Shown piece after piece: positions 30,134 to 30,142 of a stretch of 30,142 nucleotides of DNA (positions are counted from its first letter, which is position 1; each line of letters starts with the position of its first letter). Source of the DNA: a virus; the IMG/VR virus record IMGVR_UViG_3300009506_000155, positions 1-30,142 of that record; one strand, given 5' to 3'. The position numbers were made by a program, and so were the translations under genes. Below the pieces are notes generated by a model. The model was not told the origin of the DNA. It saw nothing but the letters and a program-made list of their open reading frames with translations, and searched no databases.

Positions 30134-30142
30134 TTTATCCAC
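30130..30142 (+). CDS. 5' end of a gene cut by the window edge
   Basis: An ATG at 30130 overlaps the previous stop (ATGA) and has AGGCGG (30119-30124) 5 nt upstream, a good ribosome binding site. Only MIYP is visible. Joining to base 1 keeps the frame open to the TGA at 69-71 (27 residues). Otherwise this is the start of an unseen gene. Confidence 0.5.

Overview
The window looks like the near-complete or complete genome of a tailed double-stranded DNA phage with long-tail (siphovirus-type, HK97-fold) morphology. The host is probably Gram-negative: several proteins carry Sec-type signal peptides, the start sites have AGGAGG-like ribosome binding sites, and the small membrane proteins at the window ends have spanin-like layouts. 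I cannot assign a host genus. There is no integrase, no full-length CI-type repressor and no partition system, so this is either a lytic phage or a temperate phage that has lost its lysogeny genes.

Layout. A leftward (minus) early operon runs from about 6.7 kb down to 0.7 kb. It encodes a zinc-ribbon protein, a YqaJ-type exonuclease and a RecT-type annealing protein (a two-component recombination system), then a chain of small unknown genes joined by ATGA overlaps. These include a DUF6745-like protein with 27 tandem tetrapeptide repeats and a frameshifted GDVL/HEEH-family gene. A divergent control region (about 6677-6877) has a consensus leftward promoter, a rightward -10 box and two matching 15-bp operators, TGCAC-N5-GTGCA. 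A rightward (plus) operon starts with a Cro-like repressor and a truncated DNA methyltransferase that ends in a rho-independent terminator. Next comes an unusual interleaved inverted-repeat element, then the replication genes: an initiator gene with internal iterons and a purine-rich tract (lambda-like ori), two helicase-loader-like genes, a winged-helix gene, RusA and SSB.

From 10.6 kb the late region follows in canonical order: small and large terminase, portal fused to a MuF/gp7-like domain, a Com-like zinc finger, prohead protease with a probable nested scaffold, major capsid protein, accessory head proteins, connector, head closure, gp10-like protein, tail terminator, tail tube, a G/GT pair with a GGGAAAC slippery heptamer, tape measure, distal tail protein with carbohydrate-binding-like inserts, and a tail hub protein. 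Two genes then encode virion-like proteins with Sec signal peptides, one of them a fibre-like protein of about 829 residues. Small membrane proteins occupy the right end and continue at the left end.

The last 13 bases and first 71 bases join in frame into a 27-codon ORF that has a good ribosome binding site and stop/start overlaps on both sides. This suggests the two ends are adjacent in a circular or circularly permuted genome. No recognisable endolysin is present. Either the lysis enzyme is of an unrecognised type or a stretch is missing at the junction.
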